64,000 nt of DNA from Pasteurellaceae bacterium RH1A (lineage in GTDB: Bacteria; Pseudomonadota; Gammaproteobacteria; Enterobacterales; Pasteurellaceae), in contig CP015195.1 of assembly GCA_012221805.1 (NCBI GenBank), forward strand, positions 915,771-979,770, given 5' to 3'. Of the stretch, positions 19,070 to 28,377 are shown in pieces; within the stretch, counting starts at the first letter, position 1; each line of letters begins with the position of its first letter. The position numbers were made by a program, and so were the translations under genes. The notes under the pieces are model-generated. The model worked only from the letters and a program-made list of their open reading frames with translations. It ran no database searches and was not told the DNA's origin.

Positions 19070-21097
19070 TTAGAATTTGTAGGTGAGGTTACCCGTTACA
19101 CGGCGGCCTTCGCCACGGTAGCAGTAGCTTGCATCACATGCACTAACATATTTCTTGTTGGCAAGGTTAGAGGCATTAACCTGAACAGCCCAGTTTTGGT
19201 TAATATCATATTTGGCCATAAGATCTACCAAAGTATAGGCAGGGACATATTCCGTTGCTGTGGTTGAACCATTGGTTGATGAACCCACATAACGAACGCC
19301 AGCTCCCACTTTTAAGCCTGCTAAAGCAGTATCATTAAAGGCATAATTGACAAAGGCTGAATAGGTATGGCGAGGGTAAATAGCCTTTCTTACCTTTTCT
19401 GTGCCTGTTGTGGTTGCCTTCATGTAGGTATAGGCAAGAGTGGTTGAGAGATTGTCTGTGATATTTAAATCAGTTTGAACCTCAACCCCTTTGCTATTAG
19501 CCTTACCTGTTTGTACCTGGTATTGGTAGCCAGGCAAGCTTACTAGGGCATTTTTCTCTTCTAGATCAAAGTAGGCAAGAGAGAATTGACCATTGACAAA
19601 GGATGGCAGGTATTTAAAGCCGACTTCGTGCTGTCTGGATTCGTATGGCTTGTAGTTATAGACATTGCCAGCACTATCAACTGCCCCTTCAAGCGGGCGG
19701 AAGGCTTCGGAGTAGTTATAGAATGGAGCCAGGCCTAGATCTGTAACATACATAAGGCCACCAGAAAGGCTGGTGTGGTTAGTATCGAAACCTGTTGATT
19801 GTGCACCACCGTAGAAATACTCACCCTTAGCGTAGTCACGTCTTGCCCCTAAATTGACAATCAACTTATTGTCCAAGCGGAATTGATTTTGCACATATAC
19901 ACCCAACTGACGGCTTTTGTTGAGAGAACCTGTTGTGTTGGTCATCTCTAAGCTTGGGTATGGGCCATAAATATTGCTAATTGCTGCACTTGGATAGGCT
20001 ACATCAGATGGGTTTTTGGCGTGGGTGTAGTCAGAACCCACGGTTAGAATATTCTCAATCCGATCAGTCTTCCACTCTTTAGAAATACGGTTATCGACCG
20101 TATGGGTGAAAATTTTACCCTTAATTTGTAGGCCAGATAGGATCACGCCCATGCCCCAGGCACTAAAGTCTGCGTAAGAGCCAGAAAATTGATCCTTGTT
20201 ACTGTAGGTATATTTGTAGCTGGAATTAAATTTCCAGCCATCACCAAATTTATGGGTAAATTCATAGCCTGCTGTCATTTGATTACGACGCATGTATTCG
20301 TCCATATTTTGGGCAAAGTTGGTGCGTGGTGAAAGTGATTTAGCGAGAGCAACGGTTTGTGGGAAGAAGCCTGATGATGGCACACCACTGTCATGCTGGA
20401 TGCTGGCTAGAATGGTTAAATTGGTTTTATCGCTAATATCCCAAGACAGACTAGGGGCGAAGTAGTAGGCGTCTAAGTAGCTGCCCTTTGGTTCACCATC
20501 ACGGCGGAGGTAGTCACCCACCACACGAAAGCGGAGGTTATCGGCTAAGGCATGGGTGTAGTCACCTGCAATACCACGCTCATTGCGGTTGCCCAGAGTA
20601 ACCTTTAACTCACCTTTGCCAACCTGATCTTTATGAGGGCGCTTGCTGATAAGGTTGATGATACCACCTGAATTGGCTGTACCGTAGGTTAAAGAATCAG
20701 CTCCCTTAACCACTTCTACGCTTTCTAGGCCATACATATTCGGTTGCCAGTGGTAGAAGCCGAAGGTATACATTTGTGTACCATCAATGCGTACCGTTGG
20801 TTCAAAGCCACGAACCCGAATCCAGGTGTTGGTGTCAAGATCGCCCCCATAAGGCTGGCTCAACATACCGGCTTCATAGCGACCAATTTCATCCGCCTGT
20901 TGATAGTTCTTCTCTGCAATCTGTTCACTCGTGATGACAGCAACTGATTTTGGATCTAAATAATCCACCTTGCCAGCCTTGGCTACAGAGCCAACAACAC
21001 TGATTTCATCAAGTTGCTCTGTTTCATTTGCCATCACGGGCATGGTTGCTAAAGCCACCGCAGAGGCAACTGCTGAATAAATAAAGTTTTTTTTCAT
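19070..21097 (-). CDS. fhuA: TonB-dependent ferric hydroxamate siderophore receptor
   Basis: 675 aa. Signal peptide MKKNFIYSAVASAVALATMPVMA, then a TonB-box-like EISVVGS, the plug domain (residues about 45-160, with IRVRGFEPTVRIDG and VEVVKGADSLTYG), a 22-strand barrel and the C-terminal aromatic signature RVTGNLTYKF. Last gene of the fhuC-fhuD-fhuB-fhuA order known from Actinobacillus pleuropneumoniae, where the receptor takes up ferrichrome. Separated from fhuB by 111 bp that carry a large palindrome. Confidence 0.9.
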   Translation of the reverse strand: MKKNFIYSAVASAVALATMPVMANETEQLDEISVVGSVAKAGKVDYLDPKSVAVITSEQIAEKNYQQADEIGRYEAGMLSQPYGGDLDTNTWIRVRGFEPTVRIDGTQMYTFGFYHWQPNMYGLESVEVVKGADSLTYGTANSGGIINLISKRPHKDQVGKGELKVTLGNRNERGIAGDYTHALADNLRFRVVGDYLRRDGEPKGSYLDAYYFAPSLSWDISDKTNLTILASIQHDSGVPSSGFFPQTVALAKSLSPRTNFAQNMDEYMRRNQMTAGYEFTHKFGDGWKFNSSYKYTYSNKDQFSGSYADFSAWGMGVILSGLQIKGKIFTHTVDNRISKEWKTDRIENILTVGSDYTHAKNPSDVAYPSAAISNIYGPYPSLEMTNTTGSLNKSRQLGVYVQNQFRLDNKLIVNLGARRDYAKGEYFYGGAQSTGFDTNHTSLSGGLMYVTDLGLAPFYNYSEAFRPLEGAVDSAGNVYNYKPYESRQHEVGFKYLPSFVNGQFSLAYFDLEEKNALVSLPGYQYQVQTGKANSKGVEVQTDLNITDNLSTTLAYTYMKATTTGTEKVRKAIYPRHTYSAFVNYAFNDTALAGLKVGAGVRYVGSSTNGSTTATEYVPAYTLVDLMAKYDINQNWAVQVNASNLANKKYVSACDASYCYRGEGRRVTGNLTYKF

Positions 21098-21133
21098 TTG
21101 GATAATCCTAAGTAATAAGAAATTTTATTGCCC

Positions 21134-21200
21134 GTAGGGTGGGCATCCTTGCTCACCATTGCGATATTGTTTAAACGGTGGGCAGGGATGCCCACCCTAC
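21134..21200. repeat. Palindromic repeat, GTAGGGTGGGCATCC family
   Basis: Two 24-bp arms with two mismatches (GTAGGGTGGGCATCCTTGC... and ...GGGATGCCCACCCTAC) around a 19-nt centre. It fills most of the gap between fhuB and fhuA. No second copy was seen in the window. Confidence 0.8.
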
Positions 21201-21208
21201 TGAGCAAA

Positions 21209-23164
21209 TTAAACCTTCCGCACCGTCACTAAAAAGTAGGTGCCACCGATTAAGGTTGCGACCAAACCTGCTGGGACTTCGTAGGGAAAGAGCATTTGGC
21301 GGCCAAGCCAGTCAGCAAAGATCATAATAAGGCTTCCGAGTAGGGCTGAAACCCATAATTGCTGATGGGCCTTGGTCACGCCTAAGAACCTTGCCAAATG
21401 AGGCACCAGTAAGCCGATAAAACTTAAGGGGCCGATAATCAAGGTGGCAAGGGCGGTAAGGAGGGCACTGAAGAGAATCAATGTCCAACGCACCTGTTTT
21501 AAGTTTAAGCCGAGGGCCTGGGCGACTGTGGCTTGCAGGGCCAAGACTTCCAGCCAGCGGCTAAAAATTAAGCTGGTTAAAAATAACATGATGGCCAAGC
21601 CCAAGAAGGGCAGGGCATAGCTACTTTCTAAAGCCTGGGTAGAGCCTGATGTCCAAGCAATTAATTGTGAGGCCCGTGGGTCGCCGCTGGCAATGGCGAT
21701 CCGCTGCAAGGTGTCAAAGAGGGCCGAGAGGCTGATCCCGGTTAGCAAGACCTTTTCAGGCAACATACCGCTTTTTTGGTTGATGGCTGAAAGCACGAGT
21801 AAGGCTAAAAAGGCCCCGCTAATTCCGGCCAGCCAGAAAATGCTTGGCTCATTGGCCGAAAAGAGGAAGAGCACTGCCAAGATCCCCATGGATGTACCTG
21901 ACGATACACCCAATAATTCAGGGCTGGCCATGGGGTTGAGGGTCAGGCGTTGTAGCAATACACCTGCGGTGGAGAGCAAAATGCCCACCGCCATGGCCAC
22001 CCAAACCCGGGGTGAACGGAGCTCAAAGAGATCTTGGCTGAAATTTAGGTTCCAACCCTGGCCGTTTTTGCCCAAGGTTAGGGCTAAAAAGACGGATAAG
22101 ATCAGGCCTAGAGCCAAAACAAGCGGCAGGATTTTAGGCATTTTTTGCAATTCAGCCTTAGCATTTTCCGTAACCCGCCCGCTATTACCCAAGGCCCTAA
22201 ACATAAGCCATAAGAGCAGGGGTGTGCCCAGTAAGGCCGTTACTGCCCCTGTTGGCAAGTTGATGCCCTGGGCCAGGCTGAGAATTTGCAGGGCCAGATC
22301 GGTGACTGAGAGTAGGAGGGAGCCGGCTAAAAAGGCGCCAATCAACTGCCCCTTAAAGGTACGGACACCCATTTGCCGCACTAGCGTTGCCGAAGCCAGG
22401 CCGACAAAGCCTAGCATGCCTACGGCACTCACCACAGCGGCGATCAGATAGGCACTCACCGCAATGCCGATAAAACGTAACTTGCCTACTGGCACCCCCA
22501 GGCTTTGGGCATTGCTGTCATTGAGCGATAAAATACTAAAAGGACGGATTAACAAGGCGATAATCAGCAGGCACGGCAGCATATTGAACAATAAAATCTG
22601 GCTGTCCCGCCAGCTTTCCTGCACCAGCGATCCTGCCCCCCACTGGGCCAGCCCCCGGCTCTCTTCAGGGTAAAACAACATGATCATAGAGCTAAAGGAG
22701 CCAAAATAGAGATTGACCACCAGGCCGGCCAAGATGAGCAAAAGCGGCGACATGGTTTTTCGCCAGGCTAGGCTGATAACCAAGATCAAGCTCAAGCCCG
22801 CCCCGAGCAGGGCAATCATACTTGAGCCATTTTCCAGCCAGCTAGGGGTAAAAAGGGTGGCTAAAAAGAGGGTAAACTGAGCACCGCTGCTAATGCCCAA
22901 GGTGTTATCAGAGGCCAGCGGATTGTTCATCACCTGTTGTAAAAGCAGGCTGGAAAAGCCTAAGGTTCCGCCTGCTAAAATGGCCATGGCCACCCGGGGC
23001 AGGCTGTAGCTTTGGATTAAGAGCAGATCGAAATTGTCGCTCGGCAGAAAGAGATCCCAAGGGGAAGCCGTGCTAGGCAACTGAACCTGGACCAAATAGG
23101 CAAAGAGCCCGGCAAAGCAAGCAGTTAAAATCAGGGCAAAACTTACAAAGGAACGGTTTACCAT
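21209..23164 (-). CDS. fhuB: Ferric hydroxamate ABC transporter permease (double-length)
   Basis: 651 aa made of two homologous BtuC/FecCD-type halves (about 1-325 and 340-651), each with roughly ten membrane helices, as in E. coli FhuB. Paired motifs: GTLGFSSLLLQQVMNNPLAS and LLSTAGVLLQRLTLNPMASP in the halves, and GFVGLASATLVRQMG versus GPLSFIGLLVPHLARFLG in the coupling loops. Imports ferric hydroxamates from FhuD. The start overlaps the fhuD end by 7 bp. Intact. Confidence 0.92.
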   Translation of the reverse strand: MVNRSFVSFALILTACFAGLFAYLVQVQLPSTASPWDLFLPSDNFDLLLIQSYSLPRVAMAILAGGTLGFSSLLLQQVMNNPLASDNTLGISSGAQFTLFLATLFTPSWLENGSSMIALLGAGLSLILVISLAWRKTMSPLLLILAGLVVNLYFGSFSSMIMLFYPEESRGLAQWGAGSLVQESWRDSQILLFNMLPCLLIIALLIRPFSILSLNDSNAQSLGVPVGKLRFIGIAVSAYLIAAVVSAVGMLGFVGLASATLVRQMGVRTFKGQLIGAFLAGSLLLSVTDLALQILSLAQGINLPTGAVTALLGTPLLLWLMFRALGNSGRVTENAKAELQKMPKILPLVLALGLILSVFLALTLGKNGQGWNLNFSQDLFELRSPRVWVAMAVGILLSTAGVLLQRLTLNPMASPELLGVSSGTSMGILAVLFLFSANEPSIFWLAGISGAFLALLVLSAINQKSGMLPEKVLLTGISLSALFDTLQRIAIASGDPRASQLIAWTSGSTQALESSYALPFLGLAIMLFLTSLIFSRWLEVLALQATVAQALGLNLKQVRWTLILFSALLTALATLIIGPLSFIGLLVPHLARFLGVTKAHQQLWVSALLGSLIMIFADWLGRQMLFPYEVPAGLVATLIGGTYFLVTVRKV

Positions 23165-24012
23165 GCTTCACCTCCATTTTGTAGCCCATTTGAAAGCACT
23201 TCGGCAAACCGCAGGGCAGAAGGCAGGCCGCCGAAGGTCCAAACCGCAGGCAGGACCAGCGGATCTTGGGCCAGAGGCAGATGCTGCCAGAGGGTATTGT
23301 ATTTGAGAGCTGTGCCAATATTGGCTGGATAGGGCTTGACCACCACCAAACGGCTCTTGGCCGGCAGTTTGGCCAGTTGGGTGACCTCAATATTTTCCGT
23401 TCCCCACATATTGTGCGAGCCCTGCCAGGCATTTTCAAAACCGAGCTGATCCAAAATAGCACCAAAGGGGCTGTTTTTAGCATAAATCCGCAAGTGGCGG
23501 CTGTCGGCAAACTGAACCAGGGCAATAGGGCGATCGGTAAAGGGGGCGACAAGCGGTTTAAGTTGGGCCATTTTTTGCGAAAAGTCCGCAATTAACTGCT
23601 GGGCAGCTTGGAGCTTGCCCACATAGTCGGCAATCTCTTGGGTGGCAGCCAGCACATTGAGCCAGCTATCGCCCTCTTTATAGAAATCCACGATCTTGAC
23701 CTGGGCGAACTTCTCCAAGATAGGCGTGTTGGCCGCATAAAAGGAGGAGTTGATAAAGTGCAGGGGCTGGTGCTTGGTCTCTGTTTGTAGGGCTAAAATC
23801 TGCTCGGGGTTGGGCTGGTTGCGTAGGCCCAGATCGAACTGGGTGGCCAGTTTTGGCTCCTTGACCCAGCGGTCGTAGCCGGCCAGATCGCCCACGGCCA
23901 GTGGTTCCTCCCCTAGGGCGACTAGGGTTTCGGCGACTGTCCAGTCTAGGGTGGCGATAGATTTGGCTTGGGTAAGGGAAGAGCCTGTCAAGAGTGATAA
24001 AAGCACGAACAA
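23158..24012 (-). CDS. fhuD: Ferric hydroxamate periplasmic binding protein, start displaced by repeat insertion
   Basis: 284 aa from the first in-frame initiator (TTG 24012). Helical-backbone siderophore-binding fold: SIATLDWTVAETLVALGE, VGDLAGYDRWVK, and near the end LPAVWTFGGLPSALRFAEVL. The signal peptide FVLLSLLTGSSLTQAKS lacks its basic N-region. Directly upstream is a palindromic repeat (24027-24125). Beyond it, in another frame and overlapping the fhuC stop as TGATG, is ATGATGTGTAAG coding MMCKFFQKLTRLL. Joined, the two would make a normal signal peptide, so the repeat has probably split the gene. The mature region is open and looks functional, but export and initiation are doubtful. 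Confidence 0.8.
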   Translation of the reverse strand: MFVLLSLLTGSSLTQAKSIATLDWTVAETLVALGEEPLAVGDLAGYDRWVKEPKLATQFDLGLRNQPNPEQILALQTETKHQPLHFINSSFYAANTPILEKFAQVKIVDFYKEGDSWLNVLAATQEIADYVGKLQAAQQLIADFSQKMAQLKPLVAPFTDRPIALVQFADSRHLRIYAKNSPFGAILDQLGFENAWQGSHNMWGTENIEVTQLAKLPAKSRLVVVKPYPANIGTALKYNTLWQHLPLAQDPLVLPAVWTFGGLPSALRFAEVLSNGLQNGGEAW

Positions 24013-24026
24013 AGTCCCCAGTGTAA

Positions 24027-24125
24027 CTTTCGCTCCCCCTGCTTGCGGGGGAGCTGCCGAAGGCTGAGGGGGGAAGTTTCTCCCCCCTCCCTAGCCCTCT
24101 CCCGCAAGCGGGGGAGGGGATTTTA
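24027..24125. repeat. Palindromic mosaic repeat (CGCTCCCCC family), copy inside fhuD
   Basis: First half CGCTCCCCCTGCTTGCGGGG... to CTGAGGGGGG, second half CTCCCCCCTCCCTAGCCC to GCGGGGGAGGGG, with a short spacer. It sits between the fhuD start region and the rest of fhuD. The first half matches repeats at 41022-41137 and 62803-62915. Confidence 0.85.
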
Positions 24126-24165
24126 TGTAGCAAGCGGGTCAATTTTTGGAAAAACTTACACATCA

Positions 24166-24930
24166 TCAAAAAAAACTCACTGGTCGATCACATTCTGGGT
24201 GCTTAATCACATTCAGATCAATGCCGTAAATGGCCTTGAGCGAAGGCGGGTTGATAATGGCCTGACTGTCTCCTTGGGATAATAATTTGCCACTGTGAAG
24301 GGCAACCAGTTCATCGCAAAAACGGGAGGCCAGGTTGATGTCGTGAATCACAATAATCACCCCCAAATTGAGCTCCCGGCTAAGTTTTTGGATGAGTTGC
24401 ATCACCTCCACCTGATGGGCAATATCTAGCGGAGCCAGGGGTTCATCCAGCAGTAAGAATTTGCTTTGTTGGGCAAGCAACATGGCCAGCCAAATGCGGG
24501 AGCGTTCCCCGCCTGAGAGCACATCAACCAGTTGATGGGCAAATTTTTCGGTGTGGGTGAGGGCTAGGGCTTGATCGATGGCCTTTCTATCTTCTTCTGT
24601 TTGGCGACCAAATAAGCCATTCCAGGCATAACGTCCCATGGCTATCAGCTCACGGGCGGTGAGTTGGGTGGCGGTGGGTAAGTGCTGCGGCAAATAGGCC
24701 ACTTGCTTGGCAAAGTCACGGCTAGACCAAGCCTCTAAGGGCTTATGGTCAAAGCAAATCTGCCCAGAAGAAAGGGGCTGTTGGCGGGCCAGGAGCTTAA
24801 TGAGGGTGGATTTTCCCGAACCGTTATGCCCAATGAGGCCATAGACCTTGCCCTGTTCAAAGGTCAGCGAAACAGGGTGCAAGAGGGTTCTGTTGGGAAT
24901 GGTGAATGAGGCATTGGTTAGGGTAAACAC
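24166..24930 (-). CDS. fhuC: Ferric hydroxamate ABC transporter ATPase
   Basis: 254 aa from GTG 24930, chosen because GGAG lies 6 nt upstream; the frame also reaches a TTG at 24942. Walker A GHNGSGKSTL, Q-loop QHLPTA, signature LSGGERSRIWLAMLL, Walker B FLLLDEPLAPLD, switch VIHDINLA. Powers FhuB for hydroxamate import. First gene of the fhuCDBA operon; its TGA overlaps the original fhuD ATG. The AT-rich region near 24965-24983 (AAATAAGAATAAATTTCATC on the minus strand) could be a weak Fur site but does not match the consensus well. Confidence 0.93.
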   Translation of the reverse strand: MFTLTNASFTIPNRTLLHPVSLTFEQGKVYGLIGHNGSGKSTLIKLLARQQPLSSGQICFDHKPLEAWSSRDFAKQVAYLPQHLPTATQLTARELIAMGRYAWNGLFGRQTEEDRKAIDQALALTHTEKFAHQLVDVLSGGERSRIWLAMLLAQQSKFLLLDEPLAPLDIAHQVEVMQLIQKLSRELNLGVIIVIHDINLASRFCDELVALHSGKLLSQGDSQAIINPPSLKAIYGIDLNVIKHPECDRPVSFF

Positions 24931-25074
24931 AAGAAGCTCCAAAAATAAAAACGCTGCATTCTAGATGAAATTTATTCTTATTTAAAGGGCGGCTGGTCAA
25001 TATTTACCTATATATACAAATATCTTGGAAGTAGGACTAAATCGGTTTAGTTATTGGGGAGAGGATAGGGAGAA

Positions 25075-25109
25075 AGATATAAAAAAGCAGAGATTGCTCT
25101 CTGCTTTTT
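25075..25109 (-). terminator. rplM-rpsI operon terminator
   Basis: Perfect 12-bp stem AAAAAGCAGAGA / TCTCTGCTTTTT with a 4-nt loop, 16 nt past the rpsI stop. Confidence 0.85.
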
Positions 25110-25125
25110 GTGAACGAAAATAAAA

Positions 25126-25518
25126 TTAACGTTTTGAGTATTGTGGACGACGACGTGCTTTGTGTAAACCCACTTTCTTACGTTCAACGCGACGGGCGTC
25201 ACGAGTAACGAAGCCAGCGGCACGCAATGCAGGACGTAAAGTCTCATCGTATTCCATTAAAGCGCGTGTAATACCGTGACGGATTGCACCAGCTTGACCA
25301 GAAATACCACCACCTTTAACAGTGATGTAGAGGTCTAATTTATCAGTTAATTCAACCAATTCTAAAGGCTGACGAACAACCATGCGGGCTGTTTCACGGC
25401 CGAAGTAAACTTCTAAAGAACGTTGGTTGATAGTGATGTTACCACTGCCCGGTTTGATAAATACACGAGCTGAAGAGCTTTTGCGGCGACCTGTGCCGTA
25501 GTTTTGATTCTCTGCCAT
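25126..25518 (-). CDS. rpsI: 30S ribosomal protein S9
   Basis: 130 aa, full length. Signatures [37 protein letters not shown] and the basic C-terminus [17 protein letters not shown], whose last arginine reaches the P-site tRNA. Follows rplM by 15 nt on the minus strand, the standard rplM-rpsI operon, with terminator at 25082-25109. Confidence 0.98.
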   Translation of the reverse strand: MAENQNYGTGRRKSSSARVFIKPGSGNITINQRSLEVYFGRETARMVVRQPLELVELTDKLDLYITVKGGGISGQAGAIRHGITRALMEYDETLRPALRAAGFVTRDARRVERKKVGLHKARRRPQYSKR

Positions 25519-25533
25519 TTTATTGCCTCGTGA

Positions 25534-26051
<518 letters not shown>

Positions 26052-26254
26052 CAACTTGTTCGGCGGGAAAACCAAACAAAAAACAGGGTGGACGGATTAT
26101 ACAGATAAATTGCCTAAAAATCTAACGCTTTTTGTGGGAAATGTGAAATTTGCAGGAAATATCAAAAAATTGACCGCTTGTTGCAAAATTTGCTTCTCAA
26201 AAAATCTGGAAAATGGTAAAAAAGAGGCGACTTATTCACCTAAAGGGGGAAATT

Positions 26255-26650
26255 ATGGAAACCATCACGACCACCAATGTTTGGATTATTGCCGCCATTG
26301 CCTTTATTATCGGGCTTTTCGCAGGCTATATTGTTTTGCGAGCCACCAAGGGCAGTGTGCAAAAACAGTTACAGTTGGAAGCGGACTTAAAAGCCACCAA
26401 GGCCAAGGTTGAGGAACAAAAAGTCCAACTTGAGCAACATTTTTCACAAAGTGCCGATTTATTGGCAACCTTAGCCGCCGACTATAAAAAACTCTACACC
26501 CATTTGGCCAAGAGCTCTGAGCAGCTTCTGCCTGATGCTGCCAAGCAGATTGAGTTTTTCAAGCAAGAGCAGTTGGTACAGAAATCTGTTGAAAAAGACC
26601 AACCTAAGGATTACTCAGAAGGTTCATCTGGCCTTTTAAAACAACAATAA
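26255..26650 (+). CDS. zapG: ZapG/YhcB (DUF1043) cell-envelope and division protein
   Basis: 131 aa from ATG 26255, preceded by AAGGGGGAAA; the frame opens 14 codons earlier without a site. N-terminal membrane helix (about residues 9-30, WIIAAIAFIIGLFAGYIVL), then a coiled-coil cytoplasmic domain with the conserved ATLAADYKKLYTHLAKSSEQLLP. Inner-membrane protein linked to the divisome and to coordination of envelope synthesis. It lies between rplM-rpsI and degQ, the same neighbourhood as in E. coli. Confidence 0.9.
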   Translation: METITTTNVWIIAAIAFIIGLFAGYIVLRATKGSVQKQLQLEADLKATKAKVEEQKVQLEQHFSQSADLLATLAADYKKLYTHLAKSSEQLLPDAAKQIEFFKQEQLVQKSVEKDQPKDYSEGSSGLLKQQ

Positions 26651-26663
26651 ATCTTTCCAAAAC

Positions 26664-26693
26664 AAAGGGCTTTCATCTGAAAGCCCTTTTTCT
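26664..26693. terminator. Bidirectional terminator between zapG and degQ
   Basis: Perfect 11-bp stem AAAGGGCTTTC / GAAAGCCCTTT with an ATCT loop and flanking T/A runs, between convergent genes. Confidence 0.85.
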
Positions 26694-26703
26694 TACTTAG
26701 ATG

Positions 26704-28095
26704 TTACTGCAAGATAACAAACATATTTGACCCATCACGAACGATGTTCAGGGCCACGACAGACGGTTTTTGCTCCAAGGCCTTGCGCAGCTGGCTGATG
26801 TTATCGACCTTGGTGCGGTTTACACCAATAATCACATCGCCCTTTCTTAAGCCTCGCATTTCAGCCTGGCTGGCTCGTTCAATCTCTGAAATTTCCACGC
26901 CCTTCACGCCCTTGCTATCGAAGTTGCTGTAGCGGGCGCCCTTGAGGTTAGGGATCAGGTCTTGGGCCGAGGTTTGGCTTTGCTCGTCAGATTGGAGGGT
27001 GACCTTGGCCTTTTCAGCCTTGCCGTCACGCAGGTAGGTCAGCTCAATTTCTTTGCCTACACCTGAGGTGGCCACCTTGGCCCGCAGTTCGCTGAAGCTG
27101 GCAATGCGTTTGCCGTTGATTTCAGTGATCACATCGCCTGCCTTAATGCCTGCTTTGGCCGCCGCAGAGTTTGGTAAAACCTCGCTCACAAAGGCCCCTT
27201 GTTGGGCATCCACATTAAATTCCTTGGCCAAGTCAGCATTGAGTTCGCCACCCTTGATGCCTAACATTCCCCGCTTAACTTCGCCAAATTCTAAGATTTG
27301 TTGAACCAGATTGTTGGCCATATTGCTTGGAATGGCAAAGGCGATGCCCGCATTGCCGCCACTTGGGGAAAGAATGGCAGTATTAATTCCGATCAGTTCA
27401 CCTTTTAGGTTGATGAGTGGGCCGCCAGAGTTACCCTGGTTGATGGCTGCATCGGTTTGAATGTAGCTTTCATAGCCCTGATCGCTGTAGCCTGTTGAAC
27501 GGCCAAGGGCTGACACAATGCCCGAAGTCACGGTTTGGCCCAGGCCGAATGGGTTGCCGATGGCCAGGGTGAAATCGCCCACCCGCAAGCTGTCCGAGTC
27601 GGCAATTTTTATCTCGGTCAGGTTTTTCGGGTTTTCGATTTGAATGAGGGCCACATCTGAAAGTGGGTCGCTGCCGACTAATTTGGCCTTAAATTCACGG
27701 CCGTCTTCAAGTTTGACGGTGATCTTATCCGCCCCGTCAATCACATGGTTATTGGTGATGGCATAGCCTTTTTCGGCATTGATGATGACACCTGAACCCT
27801 GGCCACGGAACTGGCGAGGGCTGTTGCTACGGTCGCCAAAGACATCAGGGCCGAAGAAGAACTCAAATTCATCAGGGATTTGTGAACGGCGGGAACGTTG
27901 ATCTACCTTGGTTTTGCCCTCCACCACAATGCTGATTACCGCAGGTTTTACCTGCTCAAGCATAGGGGCTAGGCTTGGCATTTCTTGGCCATTGCCTAAA
28001 AAAGGCAGGCTGGCCTGGCTGCTGGTTGCAAAGCTGGCCACACCAAGGCCTAAAACAAGGGAGGTTAAAAGGGATTTTTTTAATGTTTTGGTCAT
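26704..28095 (-). CDS. degQ: Periplasmic serine protease DegQ/DegP family
   Basis: 463 aa. Signal peptide ending SSQA, trypsin-like domain with catalytic triad His117 (NNHVIDG), Asp147 (DPLSDVAL) and Ser223 (GNSGGPL), then two PDZ domains (about 265-350 and 375-460). Degrades or refolds misfolded periplasmic proteins. The zapG neighbour favours DegQ over DegP, but a single Do-type protease may do both jobs here. AAGGAAA precedes the ATG. A sigma-E-like promoter lies 37-65 bp upstream. Confidence 0.92.
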   Translation of the reverse strand: MTKTLKKSLLTSLVLGLGVASFATSSQASLPFLGNGQEMPSLAPMLEQVKPAVISIVVEGKTKVDQRSRRSQIPDEFEFFFGPDVFGDRSNSPRQFRGQGSGVIINAEKGYAITNNHVIDGADKITVKLEDGREFKAKLVGSDPLSDVALIQIENPKNLTEIKIADSDSLRVGDFTLAIGNPFGLGQTVTSGIVSALGRSTGYSDQGYESYIQTDAAINQGNSGGPLINLKGELIGINTAILSPSGGNAGIAFAIPSNMANNLVQQILEFGEVKRGMLGIKGGELNADLAKEFNVDAQQGAFVSEVLPNSAAAKAGIKAGDVITEINGKRIASFSELRAKVATSGVGKEIELTYLRDGKAEKAKVTLQSDEQSQTSAQDLIPNLKGARYSNFDSKGVKGVEISEIERASQAEMRGLRKGDVIIGVNRTKVDNISQLRKALEQKPSVVALNIVRDGSNMFVILQ

Positions 28096-28131
28096 AGGGT
28101 TTCCTTATAAAATCAGGTTAATTTGTGGAGC

Positions 28132-28160
28132 TTAAGACAAGATTTTTATACATCAGTTCG
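28132..28160 (-). promoter_or_regulatory. Candidate sigma-E promoter of degQ
   Basis: On the minus strand CGAACTG (-35) and GTCTTAA (-10) are separated by 15 nt, close to the sigma-E pattern GGAACTT-N15/16-GTCTAA. The leader would be about 30 nt. Periplasmic Do proteases are classic sigma-E targets. Confidence 0.45.
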
Positions 28161-28165
28161 AGAAA

Positions 28166-28209
28166 AGATATGTAAAAGATGTGTAAAAGACATATAAAAG
28201 AGGTAAAAC
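28166..28209. repeat. 11-bp tandem repeat upstream of degQ
   Basis: Four consecutive 11-bp units: AGATATGTAAA, AGATGTGTAAA, AGACATATAAA, and the degenerate AGAGGTAAAAC. The period is about one helical turn, and the array starts just upstream of the candidate degQ promoter. Confidence 0.7.
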
Positions 28210-28285
28210 AGGTGAAAATTTACTCGTCTTGGCTTTTGCTTTTCAACCCTCTCAAGTTCAGGTAAAATTGCCCGATTATTTTCTG

Positions 28286-28338
28286 ACAAGCGGTTGAGTT
28301 TTTGCAAAAACTTGCAAATATTCGACCGCTTGCAGCCC
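28286..28338. repeat. Pair of inverted uptake signal sequences
   Basis: ACAAGCGGT followed by TTTTTGCAAAAACTTGCAAA, then GACCGCTTGC in the opposite orientation, in the region upstream of lepA. Together they could form a hairpin in the lepA leader. Confidence 0.7.
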
Positions 28339-28377
28339 TTAACTCTTAGCAATAGGACATTTCTTGCCCTTATGAAT

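Noticed and set aside
23678..24169. Separate 163-aa protein across the repeat
   Set aside because: It is the original fhuD start read through the repeat into the wrong frame; the product would be a chimera of repeat and shifted fhuD.
24965..24983. Fur box upstream of fhuC
   Set aside because: AT-rich with partial hexamer similarity but poor symmetry; too weak to list as a site.
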